Origin: Shewanella holmiensis
Lineage (GTDB): Bacteria; Pseudomonadota; Gammaproteobacteria; Enterobacterales; Shewanellaceae
Assembly: GCF_025370255.1 (NCBI RefSeq)
Contig: NZ_JAMTCD010000005.1
Coordinates: 124,001 to 188,000, forward strand
Length of the DNA stretch: 64,000 nucleotides
Reading direction: 5' to 3'
Positions 9,298 to 20,572 of this stretch are shown here, one piece after another (position 1 is the first letter of the stretch; each line of letters begins with the position of its first letter). The translations under genes and the position numbers were made by a program. The notes under the pieces are model-generated. The model was not told the DNA's origin, did no database searches, and saw only the letters and a list, made by a program, of their open reading frames with translations.

Positions 9298-9438
9298 CTA
9301 ATCCTCTTCCTCATCATGACCCTGGTATTCATCATGATTAGGATTTAACTGGTTAGCATGGTTGTCTAGGCTATCCCAGTAAGCATCATTATTCGGATTC
9401 ATGCTATCACTACGATCATCGTTTGGTGTTCTGCTCAT
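9298..9438 (-). CDS. Small acidic protein with NPN repeats
   Basis: A 46-residue reading frame starting MSRTPNDDRSDS and ending HDEEED. It is preceded by gaggaaaacc eight to ten bases upstream of ATG. The protein is strongly acidic and contains two related segments, NPNNDAYWDS and NPNHDEYQGH, spaced 19 residues apart. Short proteins with repeated NPN-x-x-Y motifs occur in many proteobacterial genomes, usually annotated as hypothetical; I know no function for them. The start, ribosome site and internal repeat argue that this is a real gene. Confidence 0.55.
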   Translation of the reverse strand: MSRTPNDDRSDSMNPNNDAYWDSLDNHANQLNPNHDEYQGHDEEED

Positions 9439-9522
9439 GATGGTTTTCCTCGGAGTTTAAATTTAAGTGTTTGAACAATTGCTATGTGAGAGCCTAATGT
9501 TCGGATGAAATAGCTCGGCCCT

Positions 9523-12246
9523 TTAACAGACAGCGGCAACATTTTCTAATGCCTTTGCTACTTGCTCTAATTCTTCAGGCGTTGCACATCGTGAGCCAAA
9601 TTTCGCCCTCTCTTTTGACAGTCGCTCAAACTCGTCTGGATTTTCAAGCAAATGCTCTGCTAACTCTAATGGCGTCTGTTTGCCGGCATCACGATGCCAT
9701 GCCATTTTAGGTGCGATCGCAATTAGCTGCCGCACAGCATGCAGGTTACCCATCCAGGTAGCGGTATGAAGCGGAGTTCGCCCATCAACTGTGACCAGAT
9801 CTAAACGACATGGCAGGTTTAATAGGTAGTTCAAACAATCAACACTGTGTGATTTAGCTGCTGAATGCAGAGCTGTCATACCTTTTATGTCTTGTAAATC
9901 TGGATTGGCACCCACCTCAAGCATGATTTTGACTAATTCGGCATCACCGGCCTGAGCCGCCAGCATTAAAGGTGTTTGCCCCTTAATGTCGACAATATTC
10001 AGCTGTTTAGGGTGCTCATTTGCAAGTTGCCCAATACAGTTGCGCCATTTTTTGAGGAACAAGTTAAACCTGTCCACTTCGCCTTTGTATTCAAAAGGTG
10101 CCATTTGCTTAATAATTGGTAACCGCTCAACAAAACTACTTCTCATTTTAAAAAGCAACATCAAGACTGAGTTACCATCCACTTCCGGTATGTTTGAATT
10201 GAGCAGTTGCCGGTTAGCTTTAATCCACTTAGACAGCTCGCTTTCTGTACCCGCATCAAGCAGTTTCACCAGTTCTTTGAAAGCCCGATCAAACTGCTTG
10301 CTGTTACCTCTCGCAATAGCTGATACGCCCGGATAAGGTTTATAAAGTGTTTCCCAAAAATAATCAGATACCCATCGTGCTGTATCTTCAATTGAAGGTA
10401 TTTGATCACACTCACTCATCATCCCACCAGCAAGCATCTCACGATAGAACTTTTCATGGTTGTTATGAATTAGTTTTTGATTGGCGACCGATAATGCAAA
10501 GGCATCTCGGGCAATTTCGCCACGAATCGGACCATAGTTACGATCATTAAGAGCATCCAATGCTTCCTTGAAATATTTCCCTGCATCATCAAATTTGTTA
10601 CAAGCCAGCAAATGCTTCGCCTTGTATTGTAAAATGGGAGCTTTCCAAAGTTCATATCCTTGGCTTTCTTCTGCCTCAGCAAGCAGAACGGCAACATTCA
10701 CTAGAGTGTCTTTTGATCTTTGTTTACGCTCGCCATTCAGATACCCATCAAGTTCCAAAAGACTAGCTTGAACAGTTTCTTCAGGTGACGCTGCCAACTC
10801 ACGCAAACGATTTAGAGCAAGCTTTTTTGCCTTACTAGAAAGCTGGGGATGCGCGGCAATCTGACTCACCACCCAGTAACTCTTTTCATGCTGCAGTGCT
10901 CTCCATGGAGAAGCAACTTGCATCCTGGATAGCAGTTGCCCAGATCTTTCCATTTCAGAATAAAACGATTTAGCTCTCTCAACCTTTCTTTGGATAATTT
11001 TCGTCGCAGACTCTGGACTCAAACCAATATGATCTTCCAAGCCCTCGCCAGGTTGCATGTCATAAAAACGACGAGTCAGCAGTTGTGCTAGTTCTTGATT
11101 GGCCGTTGTATAGCGTGACGGGAGTATTGACAGGAAAATACCGAACTTATCCCACTCAGGAAGCTGCTCCTCAAACCAACGATTTTCTGCAGCCTCCCCT
11201 TTATCAGCACAATTACACCAGGCTCCAATTGTCGTGTTATAAACAAATTTATAAATACCAAATAGTTGCAGTACTTTGTTTTGCTGTTCATCAACGCACT
11301 GGCGATCAATATCAGGACACAGAAACTTCAATAAGCGCGAGTATCCATCCTGCACAGTACGCGCAAGTAGAAAGCGTTGGCGTATGGTTTTCATTGACGG
11401 CACAGCATATCGTTGCGCTATGTATATAACAAACCTGGCTTGCTCTTCCTCACTGGCACTGCCAGCTAAAATAGCGTCCAACAGCCCTGGTTGAGTCATC
11501 GGAATTTCCATACTCAGCAGCTCAACTGAAAGGTTTTTACCTTTAACAAATGCTAATGCGGTATCGAACTGCTGGGCAGGTGTTTGAGTATCGTAAAATT
11601 GAAATGCACCATCGAAACTGAGTTGTGCATCATCTGCAAAATACTTTTCGATAGAATCAGGGCTGATGGATGTGGCAGCTCGCCAGTTATATAGGGAGCG
11701 TCTCAGCCCCTCATGCAGGCCATCAGTAGAATCACTGCGCTGATCAGAGAAGACTTCTTGTGGCATTCCAAGCAAGTCAAGCAGCCAGTTAACCACTTGA
11801 GCAACTGGCATATATAAAGTGGCATTTCCGCTATGTTCAATAATTTCAGGAAGATACCAAAATCTACCGTCCGGCATACCCGCATCTAATGGTTTAGGCA
11901 GGTTCCAAAATGCAACTCGACGTGCCAGACCTGGCACGAGAAAATAGCCCAACATATCCCAGACAATTTGCCGCAGGTCTGCTGCAAAGGTCCATGTATT
12001 GAGCTCAATCTGCTTATAAGCATTAGCAAACTCCATTAGGTTATGCATTGCATCAAGTTGCATTTGCGGATCCATGTCAAAGGCGTCAAAGACAGCATCT
12101 AACGTTTCGACGCCCATAACCCTGTGCATATCCAGGCTTAACTGGCCCTTGGCAAACTTATTTTTCTTGTTTGTTGGGTAACCTTGAATCCCCGCACTTT
12201 GGCGGATTTCAAGCAAAATAGACTCAATTAGTGGCAAACTGCTCAT
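9523..12246 (-). CDS. Large protein with C-terminal ankyrin repeats
   Basis: A 907-residue protein with a cytosolic character: no signal peptide or membrane segment is visible. The last 160 residues or so contain at least three ankyrin repeats, recognisable as GQTPLMLAAQAGDAELVKIM, GMTALHSAAKSHSVDCLNYL and GRTPLHTATWMGNLHAVRQL. These are protein-binding modules. The first 740 residues are not recognised; they are mostly helical-looking and rich in Leu, Ala and Trp. Part of this stretch (near residues 520-620) resembles TPR-like helical hairpins, for example KHLLACNKFDDAGKYFKEAL. The start has aaggaac upstream. It lies beside the restriction cassette, so a defence or accessory role is possible but unproven. 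Confidence 0.75.
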   Translation of the reverse strand: MSSLPLIESILLEIRQSAGIQGYPTNKKNKFAKGQLSLDMHRVMGVETLDAVFDAFDMDPQMQLDAMHNLMEFANAYKQIELNTWTFAADLRQIVWDMLGYFLVPGLARRVAFWNLPKPLDAGMPDGRFWYLPEIIEHSGNATLYMPVAQVVNWLLDLLGMPQEVFSDQRSDSTDGLHEGLRRSLYNWRAATSISPDSIEKYFADDAQLSFDGAFQFYDTQTPAQQFDTALAFVKGKNLSVELLSMEIPMTQPGLLDAILAGSASEEEQARFVIYIAQRYAVPSMKTIRQRFLLARTVQDGYSRLLKFLCPDIDRQCVDEQQNKVLQLFGIYKFVYNTTIGAWCNCADKGEAAENRWFEEQLPEWDKFGIFLSILPSRYTTANQELAQLLTRRFYDMQPGEGLEDHIGLSPESATKIIQRKVERAKSFYSEMERSGQLLSRMQVASPWRALQHEKSYWVVSQIAAHPQLSSKAKKLALNRLRELAASPEETVQASLLELDGYLNGERKQRSKDTLVNVAVLLAEAEESQGYELWKAPILQYKAKHLLACNKFDDAGKYFKEALDALNDRNYGPIRGEIARDAFALSVANQKLIHNNHEKFYREMLAGGMMSECDQIPSIEDTARWVSDYFWETLYKPYPGVSAIARGNSKQFDRAFKELVKLLDAGTESELSKWIKANRQLLNSNIPEVDGNSVLMLLFKMRSSFVERLPIIKQMAPFEYKGEVDRFNLFLKKWRNCIGQLANEHPKQLNIVDIKGQTPLMLAAQAGDAELVKIMLEVGANPDLQDIKGMTALHSAAKSHSVDCLNYLLNLPCRLDLVTVDGRTPLHTATWMGNLHAVRQLIAIAPKMAWHRDAGKQTPLELAEHLLENPDEFERLSKERAKFGSRCATPEELEQVAKALENVAAVC

Positions 12247-12438
12247 CGTTAGTTCCTTTAGCTGACCGACTGCTGATCATTCTGGCAATTCCATTCCTTG
12301 TTTTCACTGAAACCTGATGTATCCCCCCTACAAACCAAATGAGCAACTGCTTTATGTAATTGTTTTAGAATTGCTTTCAACTAATTTGGTTGAAGTGTTT
12401 GCTTAAACCACAATCTCAAATTCTTCCTTTTTACTAGA

Positions 12439-12783
12439 CTATCCAAGTGTTGTGCCCATGCTGAACATCGACAGCACTTTGCGGTCGATTTCATCGGTGA
12501 GCCTGGTTTGGTTCTTCTTGATGAGCTGAGGCTCAAAAGAGCCATTTCTATCACGAGGCGTTTCTAGCTCAAAGTTGCCTGACGGGTGCTTAATCGTTTT
12601 AGCCGTTTTACCATTCTTGCGGTTAGGTTGCTCATCATGAGCCAAGTGCTGCTCAAGTTCGGCTTGAAGCGCCGCTTCGGTAAGTTGTTTAATCAAGGGG
12701 CCAAGAATACTGTCTTTGCCTGTGAGGTTTTTACCTGCTTGAAGATCTTTAGGGGCTTGTTCAAAGTTAAAAGGTTGAGTCAT
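12439..12783 (-). pseudogene. Truncated IS256-family transposase (N-terminal part)
   Basis: The 114 residues match the start of Mutator/IS256 transposases: PLIKQLTEAALQAELEQHL, a basic GKTAKTIKHPSG, LETPRDRNGSFEPQ, and DEIDRKVLSMFSMG. Homology stops at MGTT, after which two residues and a stop follow. A complete transposase is about 400 residues, so roughly the last 290, including all DDE residues, are absent. The product cannot transpose. It is distinct from the IS256-like domain in the 31.8-33.7 kb gene, which preserves the opposite (catalytic) half. Confidence 0.85.
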
Positions 12784-12840
12784 GTGTCATTCCTGTTTTT
12801 GTACAGTTTACTGAAATGACACAGAATTATGAACACTACC
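12439..12840 (-). mobile_element. IS256-family insertion sequence, 5' fragment
   Basis: The element begins at 12840 with a terminal sequence that reads (minus strand) ggtagtgttcataattctgt, typical of IS256-family ends. It runs leftward into the N-terminal part of a transposase and stops near 12440. The other end and the catalytic part are missing. The intact end lies 15 bases from the stop codon of the second hsdR gene. Confidence 0.8.
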
Positions 12841-12854
12841 GGTCGATACAAATG

Positions 12855-15800
12855 CTAAACTTGCCCATCAATTTCTTTATATTTGTCGACTAACTCGACT
12901 AGCTTTTGAAAAACAGTGTCTTTCTTTGCTTTGTACTGTGGGTCGAGGGGGCTCACGTCTGGTAGCGTAGCGTTTAGCTCGGTCCCATTATCGCTGGCAT
13001 ACCCTCGTTTGAGAGATGCTGCGATGTAGCGCTTGGTAGCTTCTTCATTAAGGTTTTCTGCACTTATCAACTCTTCGGCTTCTCGCTTTTGTTCAGCTCT
13101 GGCAAACTTAGCGAAAGCATCAATGATGCTCGCTTTATCCCCAATCTCATCCAGGTTAGTTTGATTAATGAAATCTACAATTAAGCTCTCTTTGGCACGG
13201 TTACCAAGACTGGCGTGAATGAGACGGCGTACTTCTCCGATTAGCTCATCTTTACCTTTTCGCTTCTTGTTGTGTTCGATAATTAAATCAAGGGTGTAAT
13301 CTAGATTGATCTCCTTTGATTTGATTAGGTCTACTTCAAAAACAACATCATCCCAGTCAAAGGTCAAGTTGTTGTTTTGATTAGCCTCTCTCTGAATGCG
13401 CAACCAATCTCTAATATCATTGTAAGTTGATTGGTAATCTTGAATCACTCGCTCAGGTGGCACCTCGATGCTTTGCATTTGGGCGATGTCATTATCATTG
13501 GCATGGTGCTTTGCTTTGAACTCTTCAACCGCTTTTACATCACCGATATCGATTTTTTTCCAAGCTTTGAGAACAGCAAATTCGTCAAAGCTCTGTAATG
13601 CTTTTTCAATGCGAAGGTATTTCCCAAACAATTTTACGAATTCTTTTTTATCTATCTCTCTTATTATCCTAGTTGGCTCAGCAAATTTACTTTGAAGCTC
13701 GGCCACTATTTCAGAATATCCGCGATGAGGTTTGCTCAGTGTGTTGCCTGCAAAGCCATTCATGTACTCTTGATAATTCATTTCTAACACTGTGTGCTTA
13801 GCATTTTCCGTATCAAAGAGGATGATAGCATCATCGGTCGCTTTTTCTAAGTCACGGAAAGTAACAATATTGCCGAAGGTTTTGGTAGCGTTGTAGATCC
13901 GATTAGTGCGCGAATAGGCCTGCATTAAGCCATGATTACGTAGGTTCTTGTCAACAAACAGGGTGTTGAGAGTTGGAGCATCAAAGCCAGTGAGAAACAT
14001 GCCTACCACGATAAGCAGGTCGACCTCTTGTTTTTTCACTCGCTGCGCCAGATCGCGGTAGTAATTCTGGAAACCTTTGCTATCCACTCCAAAGTTTGTT
14101 TTGAAGCAAGTGTTGTAGTCTTCGATAGCCTTACTCAAGAACTCTTTAGCACTGCTATTCATCGCAGATACATCAAAGCTCTCATCCTGAATATCGCCAA
14201 TGGCAGCTTGCTCTTCGTTAGCGGCGAACGAAAAGATGGTTGCAACTTTCAGTGGGTGTTTAGTTTTATTCTCGTTTTGTAGGGCACTAAAGCACTCGTA
14301 GTAGACTTTCGCGGCATCAACGCTGCTGACGGCAAACATAGCATTGAACCCTTTGCCTACACCCTGTAAACGATTGGTTTTTCTGCGGAAGCTCTTGAGA
14401 ATGTATTTTGATATTTTTTTAATTCGCTCTGGATGTAAAAACTCTTTTTTCTTCTCATGAAAACTTAGCTTTTCTTCGTTACTTTCGGTTTCAATATCAC
14501 CAAATTTCGGACTAACATTGATGTAGTCCACCTTGAACTTCAATACTTTTTCATCGCGAATCGCATCGGATATTTTGTACGGATGTGATATGAGGTCGCC
14601 AAACACACTGGCAGTGGTTTTTCCTCTGATGGCATTTCCTTTTAATATTGGTGTACCGGTAAAGCCAAATTGATAATAATGTTTAAATTTTTCCTTCAGG
14701 TTTTTCTGTGATTCGTCAAATTGACTGCGATGACATTCATCAAAGATAAACACAACCTGCTTGTCGTAGATTGGTAGGCTATTTTCTCTTTTGATTAGTT
14801 TGTTGAGCTTTTGGATGGTCGTAACGATAATTTTGTTATCGTCTTTATCCAGGTTGCGCTTTAAACCAGCAGTACTATCAGAACCATTTACGCTATCAGG
14901 GGAAAAACGTTGATACTCTTTCATGGTCTGATAGTCGAGGTCTTTACGGTCGACAACAAAGAATACTTTAGCGATGAAATCCAGCTTCGTAGCTAGCTGT
15001 GCAGCTTTAAAGCTAGTAAGTGTTTTACCTGAGCCAGTGGTATGCCAAATATAACCTCCGCTTTCTACCTTGCTCCAGTTATTACTCTGATAAGCACTAT
15101 TGATTCTCCCAAGAATGCGTTCCGTTGCGGCAACTTGATAAGGACGCATCACCAGAAGCGTATTGCTGACATCAAATACACTGTAGTGAAACAGCACTTC
15201 AAGGAGGGTGTCTTTTTGTAAAAATGTAGCGGTAAAGCTTCTAAGATCTTTAATCGGCGTGTTATTTAAATACGCCCAGTTCATGGTGAAGTCGAAGCTG
15301 TTCTTGTCGCGCTTAGTAGTATTGGCAAAATAGCGCGTGTCTGTGCCATTAGAGATCACAAAAAGCTGTAAGAACTTGTACAAAGAGTTTTCTGCGTTAA
15401 AACTCTCTTTGCTGTAACGGTGTAGCTGATTAAAGGCCTCACGAATGGCTACACCGCGCCTTTTTAGTTCAGCATGTACCAGCGGTAAGCCATTGACCAA
15501 AATGGTCACATCGTAGCGATTAGCTGCCGTACCGGTTTGCTTAAACTGCTTAATGACCTGCACTTTGTTACGAGCAATGGTCTTCTTGTCGAACAGGTAG
15601 ATGTTTTCTATATGGCCATCATCAAACACAAAGTCGAAGATGTAGTCATCATGAACTTTGCGGGTTTTGTCGACAATGTTGTCACTAGGGTTATCTAGGT
15701 ACAGCTCAACAAAGCGTTGCCACTCCCCATCAAGAAATCTAACATTATTAAGCGCTTGCATCTGATCTCTCACATTAGCCAGCATCTTCTCTGGGCTATT

Positions 15801-15962
15801 TAAACCCGGTAAATATTCGTAACCTTGGTTTTGAAGGTCTTCAACGAGCTCACATTCAAGCTTTTCTTCGCTTTGATAGTTATTACTGGGCTGCCTGGCC
15901 TGAATATATTTATCAACTACGATAAAGGTATTTGGCTTAGAGCTGATATTAAAGTTAGTCAT
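12855..15962 (-). CDS. hsdR: Type I restriction subunit R, second copy
   Basis: A complete 1035-residue HsdR, the motor and nuclease subunit of a type I restriction enzyme. Nuclease residues are visible near 155-175 (YDVTILVNG, then AELKRRG). The helicase motifs include [13 protein letters not shown] (Walker A), [12 protein letters not shown] (DEAD-like), GFTGTPI and [13 protein letters not shown]. It is strongly similar to the neighbouring HsdR along its whole length, with near-identity around residues 95-250 and through the helicase motifs and lower similarity at the N-terminus and last 200 residues. It has its own 203-base upstream gap, not a coupled start. Both copies appear functional. 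Confidence 0.93.
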   Translation of the reverse strand: MTNFNISSKPNTFIVVDKYIQARQPSNNYQSEEKLECELVEDLQNQGYEYLPGLNSPEKMLANVRDQMQALNNVRFLDGEWQRFVELYLDNPSDNIVDKTRKVHDDYIFDFVFDDGHIENIYLFDKKTIARNKVQVIKQFKQTGTAANRYDVTILVNGLPLVHAELKRRGVAIREAFNQLHRYSKESFNAENSLYKFLQLFVISNGTDTRYFANTTKRDKNSFDFTMNWAYLNNTPIKDLRSFTATFLQKDTLLEVLFHYSVFDVSNTLLVMRPYQVAATERILGRINSAYQSNNWSKVESGGYIWHTTGSGKTLTSFKAAQLATKLDFIAKVFFVVDRKDLDYQTMKEYQRFSPDSVNGSDSTAGLKRNLDKDDNKIIVTTIQKLNKLIKRENSLPIYDKQVVFIFDECHRSQFDESQKNLKEKFKHYYQFGFTGTPILKGNAIRGKTTASVFGDLISHPYKISDAIRDEKVLKFKVDYINVSPKFGDIETESNEEKLSFHEKKKEFLHPERIKKISKYILKSFRRKTNRLQGVGKGFNAMFAVSSVDAAKVYYECFSALQNENKTKHPLKVATIFSFAANEEQAAIGDIQDESFDVSAMNSSAKEFLSKAIEDYNTCFKTNFGVDSKGFQNYYRDLAQRVKKQEVDLLIVVGMFLTGFDAPTLNTLFVDKNLRNHGLMQAYSRTNRIYNATKTFGNIVTFRDLEKATDDAIILFDTENAKHTVLEMNYQEYMNGFAGNTLSKPHRGYSEIVAELQSKFAEPTRIIREIDKKEFVKLFGKYLRIEKALQSFDEFAVLKAWKKIDIGDVKAVEEFKAKHHANDNDIAQMQSIEVPPERVIQDYQSTYNDIRDWLRIQREANQNNNLTFDWDDVVFEVDLIKSKEINLDYTLDLIIEHNKKRKGKDELIGEVRRLIHASLGNRAKESLIVDFINQTNLDEIGDKASIIDAFAKFARAEQKREAEELISAENLNEEATKRYIAASLKRGYASDNGTELNATLPDVSPLDPQYKAKKDTVFQKLVELVDKYKEIDGQV

Positions 15963-16165
15963 TTGTAGTCCTTTACTTCGTACTATCGAAGGGAATTATT
16001 TAATAACTTCATGCAGCAATCATTTGATTATTTGACTATCTTCATGATGTTATTACATGATGGCTTAGCCAGAGCTTCCACTGGTATATTTTGACGCTGT
16101 TTTGAAATGAGTGGCCTGCGATCATTAGTTTGGCGGCCACTTTTTGTTTACTGATAGTGAAACAG

Positions 16166-19100
16166 CTAAACCTGTCCTCCCACACCTTTGAATTTTTCAA
16201 CAAAAGCAGCAATTTTCTGAAAAACCGTTTGCTTCTGGGTTCGGTACTGTGGGTTCAATGGGCTAAGTTTGGGCAGCGCCTCATTAAGTGCAGTGCCATT
16301 TTCAGAGGCGTACTCACGTTTGAGTGATGACGCAATATAACGTTTGGCAGCATCGATATTGAGCTTTTCAGAGGCAATAATGGCATCGGCTTCGCGCTTC
16401 TGCTCCGCCTGGGCGAATTTGAAGAAAGCGTCGATAATGCTGGCTTTATCATTGATCTCATCCAGGTTTGTCTGGTTAATAAAATCAACCACTAAGCTCT
16501 CTTTCGCTCTATTACCAAGGCTACCGCGAATCATACGGCGGACTTCTTCAATCAAGCCTTCTTTGCTCTTGTTCTTCTTATTGTGATCAAAAATCAGTTC
16601 AAGAATGTAATCGAGGTTGATTTCTTGCGATTTAAGCAAATCAATTTCAAAGACCACATCGTCCCAGTCTACCGTTGACTTATCTTTGTCCTGGCCTTCT
16701 TTATCGCGTCGTAACCAGTCGCGGGTATCATTGTAAGTTGAGCGATAATCTTGAATAGCACGCTCGCTTGGCATATCGATGGTTTGCATTGCCTCGATGT
16801 CAGCATCGTCCAGATAGTACTTTGACTTGAACTCTTCAACAGCTTGTTCATCACTGGTATCTAAGCTTTGCAGTGCTTTCAAGCCAGCAAACTCATCGTA
16901 GTTTTGTAAAATATTTTCTGCTTTTAGGTATTCACCGAACAGCTTGGCAAACTCTTTTTTATCTTGTTCTTTTTCAATATTTTCTGGGTTTGGAAAGCGT
17001 TCTTGCAGCTCTTTTACGATATCAACAAAACCTCGACGCGCTTGGCCAGTAGCAATATCGTTAAAGCCTTCCATGTATTCTTTGTAGCTCTTCTCCAACA
17101 CCACGTTTTTGGTGTTTTTGTCACCAAACAAGGTGATGGCGTCAATGGTTGCCTGCTCCAAGTCCCGAAAGGTAACAATATTGCCAAAGGTCTTCGTAGC
17201 ATCATAAATGCGGTTAGTGCGAGAGAACGCCTGCATCAATCCGTGATAGCGCAAATTCTTATCAACAAACAAGGTGTTAAGCGTGGGCGCATCAAAACCG
17301 GTTAAAAACATACCGACCACTATAAGCAGATCTATTTCTTGATTCTTCACGCGCTGGGCAAGGTCACGGTAATAATTCTGAAAGCCATTACTGTCCACGC
17401 CATAGTTAGATTTAAACATGGCGTTGTAATCCGTAATCGCGGCGCTCAAAAACTCTTTCGCACTGCTGTTCATGGCACTAACTTCAAAGCTCTCATCTAA
17501 AATATCACCAATAGCGTCCTGCTCTTCATTGGCAGCAAATGAGAAGATAGTCGCAATTCGCAGAGGTTTACTTGTAGTTCCATTCTCAGCCTCGGCATGC
17601 AATGTTTTGAAGGTTTCATAGTACGCTTTCGCAGCATCAACACTACTTACCGCAAACATGGCGTTAAAGCCTTTCGCGCCAGAATAGGCTCGATGGGTTT
17701 TCTGATTAAAATGATTAAGAATATACTGCGAGATTTCACGAATGCGCATCGGATGTAAGAACGCTTGTTTGTTCTCAGCGGCACTAAGCTTCTTATCATC
17801 CAGCTCAGTCTCAATGCTCTTAAATTGTGGGCGAACGTCATTATAGTCCACTTTGAACTTGAGTACTTTTTCATCACGGATAGCATCGGTAATCACATAA
17901 GTGTGCAACTGCTGACCAAACACGTCGCCCGTGGTTTCTGCACCCAAGGCGTTTTCTGGGAAAATTGGCGTACCGGTAAAGCCAAACTGGTAGTACTTTT
18001 TGAATTTCTTCTTCAGATTTTTCTGCGCCTCACCAAACTGGCTGCGATGACACTCGTCAAAAATAAAGACAACTTGCTTGTTGTAGATAGCTAAATCGCT
18101 TTCGCTTTTGATTAAGTTGTTGAGCTTTTGGATTGTGGTAACAACAATTTTGTTATCGTCTTTATCCAGGTTGCTTTTAAGCCCTGCGGTACTGTCTGAA
18201 CCGTTCACACTATCGGGCGAGAAGCGCTGATACTCTTTCATGGTCTGATAGTCGAGGTCTTTTCTGTCCACCACAAAAAAGACTTTATCGATACAGTCTA
18301 AATCGGTGGCCAAACGTGCCGCTTTAAAGCTGGTGAGTGTTTTGCCAGAACCCGTGGTGTGCCAAATATAGCCGCCGCTTTCAGGCTTAGCCCAATCTTT
18401 AGCGTTAAACGCGCTCTTTATCTTCCATAAAATGCGCTCAGTGGCCGCAATCTGGTAGGGGCGCATTACAAGTAAGGTATTGCTGACGTCAAACACCGAG
18501 TAACGCAAGATCACTTCAAGCAACGTCTCTTTCTGGAAAAAAGTGGCGGTAAAGTCTTTTAAATCCTTGATCAGCGTATTGTCTGACTTCGCCCAGTTCA
18601 TCGTAAAGTCGAAGCTGTTTTTGTCTCGTTTAGTGGTATTGGCAAAATAGCGCGTGTCGGTGCCATTAGAGATCACAAACAACTGCAAGAACTTGTACAA
18701 CGAGTTCTCTGCATTAAAGCTTTCTTTGCTGTAGCGATGTATTTGGTTAAACGCCTCACGGATTGCCACACCACGCTTTTTAAGTTCGATTTGCACCAAA
18801 GGCAAACCATTGACCAAAATCGTGACGTCATAACGATTAGCGTGACTACCCGTTTGTTCAAACTGCTTAATGACCTGCAATTTGTTACGAGCAATGGTTT
18901 TCTTGTCGAACAGGTAGATGTTTTCTATATGGCCATCATCAAAGACAAAATCGAAAATATAGTCACTGTGCACCTTGCGGGTTTTGTCGAGAATATTGTC
19001 GCTGGGTGTGTTCAGGTATTGCTCGCAAAAGCGAGCCCACTCGCCATCAGTGAACTGGACCTTATTGAGGGCTTGTAGCTGCTTGCGCACATTCGCCAGC

Positions 19101-19279
19101 ATGGCATCGGGCGTGGTTAGCGCTGGTAAATATTCATAGCCCTGATTAACTAAGTCTTGGATCAGTTCACGCTCTAAATCACCTTCGCTCTGGTAGCCCT
19201 CAGCAATTTGGTCTTGGCGTGTGTATTTATCTAAAACAATAAAGTTATTCGATTCTGCAATACTTTTATAGCTGGTCAT
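16166..19279 (-). CDS. hsdR: Type I restriction subunit R, operon copy
   Basis: A complete 1037-residue HsdR that cuts unmodified DNA after ATP-driven translocation, working with HsdM and HsdS. Visible motifs are the nuclease segment with QIELKKRG near residue 165, Walker A in [13 protein letters not shown] near 310, [20 protein letters not shown] and [15 protein letters not shown]. The ATG overlaps the stop of the upstream PrrC-like gene (ATGA), so translation is probably coupled. The order hsdM-hsdS-prrC-like-hsdR is that of the E. coli prr locus, a type IC system. A paralogous hsdR lies immediately downstream. Confidence 0.95.
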   Translation of the reverse strand: MTSYKSIAESNNFIVLDKYTRQDQIAEGYQSEGDLERELIQDLVNQGYEYLPALTTPDAMLANVRKQLQALNKVQFTDGEWARFCEQYLNTPSDNILDKTRKVHSDYIFDFVFDDGHIENIYLFDKKTIARNKLQVIKQFEQTGSHANRYDVTILVNGLPLVQIELKKRGVAIREAFNQIHRYSKESFNAENSLYKFLQLFVISNGTDTRYFANTTKRDKNSFDFTMNWAKSDNTLIKDLKDFTATFFQKETLLEVILRYSVFDVSNTLLVMRPYQIAATERILWKIKSAFNAKDWAKPESGGYIWHTTGSGKTLTSFKAARLATDLDCIDKVFFVVDRKDLDYQTMKEYQRFSPDSVNGSDSTAGLKSNLDKDDNKIVVTTIQKLNNLIKSESDLAIYNKQVVFIFDECHRSQFGEAQKNLKKKFKKYYQFGFTGTPIFPENALGAETTGDVFGQQLHTYVITDAIRDEKVLKFKVDYNDVRPQFKSIETELDDKKLSAAENKQAFLHPMRIREISQYILNHFNQKTHRAYSGAKGFNAMFAVSSVDAAKAYYETFKTLHAEAENGTTSKPLRIATIFSFAANEEQDAIGDILDESFEVSAMNSSAKEFLSAAITDYNAMFKSNYGVDSNGFQNYYRDLAQRVKNQEIDLLIVVGMFLTGFDAPTLNTLFVDKNLRYHGLMQAFSRTNRIYDATKTFGNIVTFRDLEQATIDAITLFGDKNTKNVVLEKSYKEYMEGFNDIATGQARRGFVDIVKELQERFPNPENIEKEQDKKEFAKLFGEYLKAENILQNYDEFAGLKALQSLDTSDEQAVEEFKSKYYLDDADIEAMQTIDMPSERAIQDYRSTYNDTRDWLRRDKEGQDKDKSTVDWDDVVFEIDLLKSQEINLDYILELIFDHNKKNKSKEGLIEEVRRMIRGSLGNRAKESLVVDFINQTNLDEINDKASIIDAFFKFAQAEQKREADAIIASEKLNIDAAKRYIASSLKREYASENGTALNEALPKLSPLNPQYRTQKQTVFQKIAAFVEKFKGVGGQV

Positions 19280-20571
19280 TGTAACTCCTGCTTCTTGAAG
19301 CCATATGTTCTAAACAAGTGATTGACTAAAGCTTCAAGATTTTCCTTATCTTTTTCTTCAATATCTGTAATTTCTTCCCCAGCATGTGCAGAGTGGCTGG
19401 CCAAGTTAAGAATTCTGTTTGAAAATGGATCAGGTGAGCCATCAGCGGTTTTTATCAAAAGATCTTCCCAGCGCGGATACCCAAGGAAAGTAGCGGTTTT
19501 TTCTAAAATATTTCTCATGAATGAAAAGTGATACTTTCTGACTTGTTTATTTTTAATAGCTTCACGAATTTCAGATAATAAGAATAGATGATACGAAAAG
19601 GGGTGATCATTCGAACTGTTCAGTTCGAAAGTTTCGTCAACATTTTTAACAAGCCTATGCTTTTCTGATTGATCGCGTTTATATAACCACGCTGGAATTT
19701 TACCTTCTGCTGGGTTTTTAATATCGTTATTTAACTCATTGTGTAAAACATTATAAAACAATGGGCTATGTGTCGTGATGACGAATCTGAGACCGCGCCC
19801 TTCAAAGTAATAGCTTCTTTTGATTAAATCAGCTAAATCAACGGCCAGTTCAATAAGGTGGGTATCATCCAATGAACTCACTGGATCATCAATAAATACG
19901 TATTCTAAAGCATCAAACTTATCAGTAATTCTATTGGTAGCATCTTGTTCATTAAGGGTGGAGATAACTTGTTGTAAAAGGGTGTACATAACACTCCAAA
20001 CAAAGTTGCTTTCCTCACCTTTTGAAACTTTTATTACTTCGTATTTACCCTGAACTATGTTTTCGACACCATCAGACGCAGCAACAGCAGCCTCGTAGTT
20101 AACTGGCTCATTTGCGGCTACTTGAAAAGTGACCTCAGAAAATGAAGGTATCGTTACTTCCTTTTCATCAATTTTAGTTTTGTATTTTTCATTAAATATC
20201 GGGGTAGCTTTACTACCCGTATAACGTTGAAAGTTTGTAGCGATGTTACCGTCTTCACCTAAATCTTTTAACAAATCTATCAACCAACCCGTAAAAGTAT
20301 TTGGTTGTATCTTCAACTTTGGGTTTGAATCTTCTTTTAAATCATTATCCCAATAAAACAGGTCTTCCGTAAATGCGTTGTAGTACAGGAACTTTTCACG
20401 CGATTGTCCAGCGTCTACGACAGTATCATCGTCTTGCTTAGAAGGAGCTATTTCCTCCTTAAAAGCTCGTGACAAACGCGTTTTACCTGTGCCATTAAAG
20501 GCATAGATCAACTGTACCTTTTTCTTCTTGCTGATTAAGTCTTTAGCTATGTCCTTTAGTTCCTTACCCAT
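19276..20571 (-). CDS. PrrC-like anticodon nuclease (ABC-ATPase)
   Basis: A 431-residue protein between hsdS and hsdR. The N-terminal ABC-type ATPase shows Walker A FNGTGKT (residues 25-31), a signature-like KGEESNF near 184, Walker B YVFIDDP ending at 230 followed by SSLDD, and the switch histidine in TTHSP near 268. The C-terminal domain contains R353-x3-E357 and a histidine pair HSAH at 393-396. E. coli PrrC has a catalytic triad Arg320, Glu324, His356 with nearly the same spacing. PrrC cleaves the tRNA-Lys anticodon loop when phage inhibits the associated restriction enzyme. That activity is inferred from motifs and gene order; a different AAA ATPase function is possible. Confidence 0.75.
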   Translation of the reverse strand: MGKELKDIAKDLISKKKKVQLIYAFNGTGKTRLSRAFKEEIAPSKQDDDTVVDAGQSREKFLYYNAFTEDLFYWDNDLKEDSNPKLKIQPNTFTGWLIDLLKDLGEDGNIATNFQRYTGSKATPIFNEKYKTKIDEKEVTIPSFSEVTFQVAANEPVNYEAAVAASDGVENIVQGKYEVIKVSKGEESNFVWSVMYTLLQQVISTLNEQDATNRITDKFDALEYVFIDDPVSSLDDTHLIELAVDLADLIKRSYYFEGRGLRFVITTHSPLFYNVLHNELNNDIKNPAEGKIPAWLYKRDQSEKHRLVKNVDETFELNSSNDHPFSYHLFLLSEIREAIKNKQVRKYHFSFMRNILEKTATFLGYPRWEDLLIKTADGSPDPFSNRILNLASHSAHAGEEITDIEEKDKENLEALVNHLFRTYGFKKQELQ

Positions 20572-20572
20572 A

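Noticed and set aside
16087-16145. Inverted repeat agtggcc / ggccact with T-run between the two hsdR genes
   Set aside because: The T-run lies on the plus strand, opposite to both hsdR genes, so it would not terminate their transcripts; not called as a terminator.
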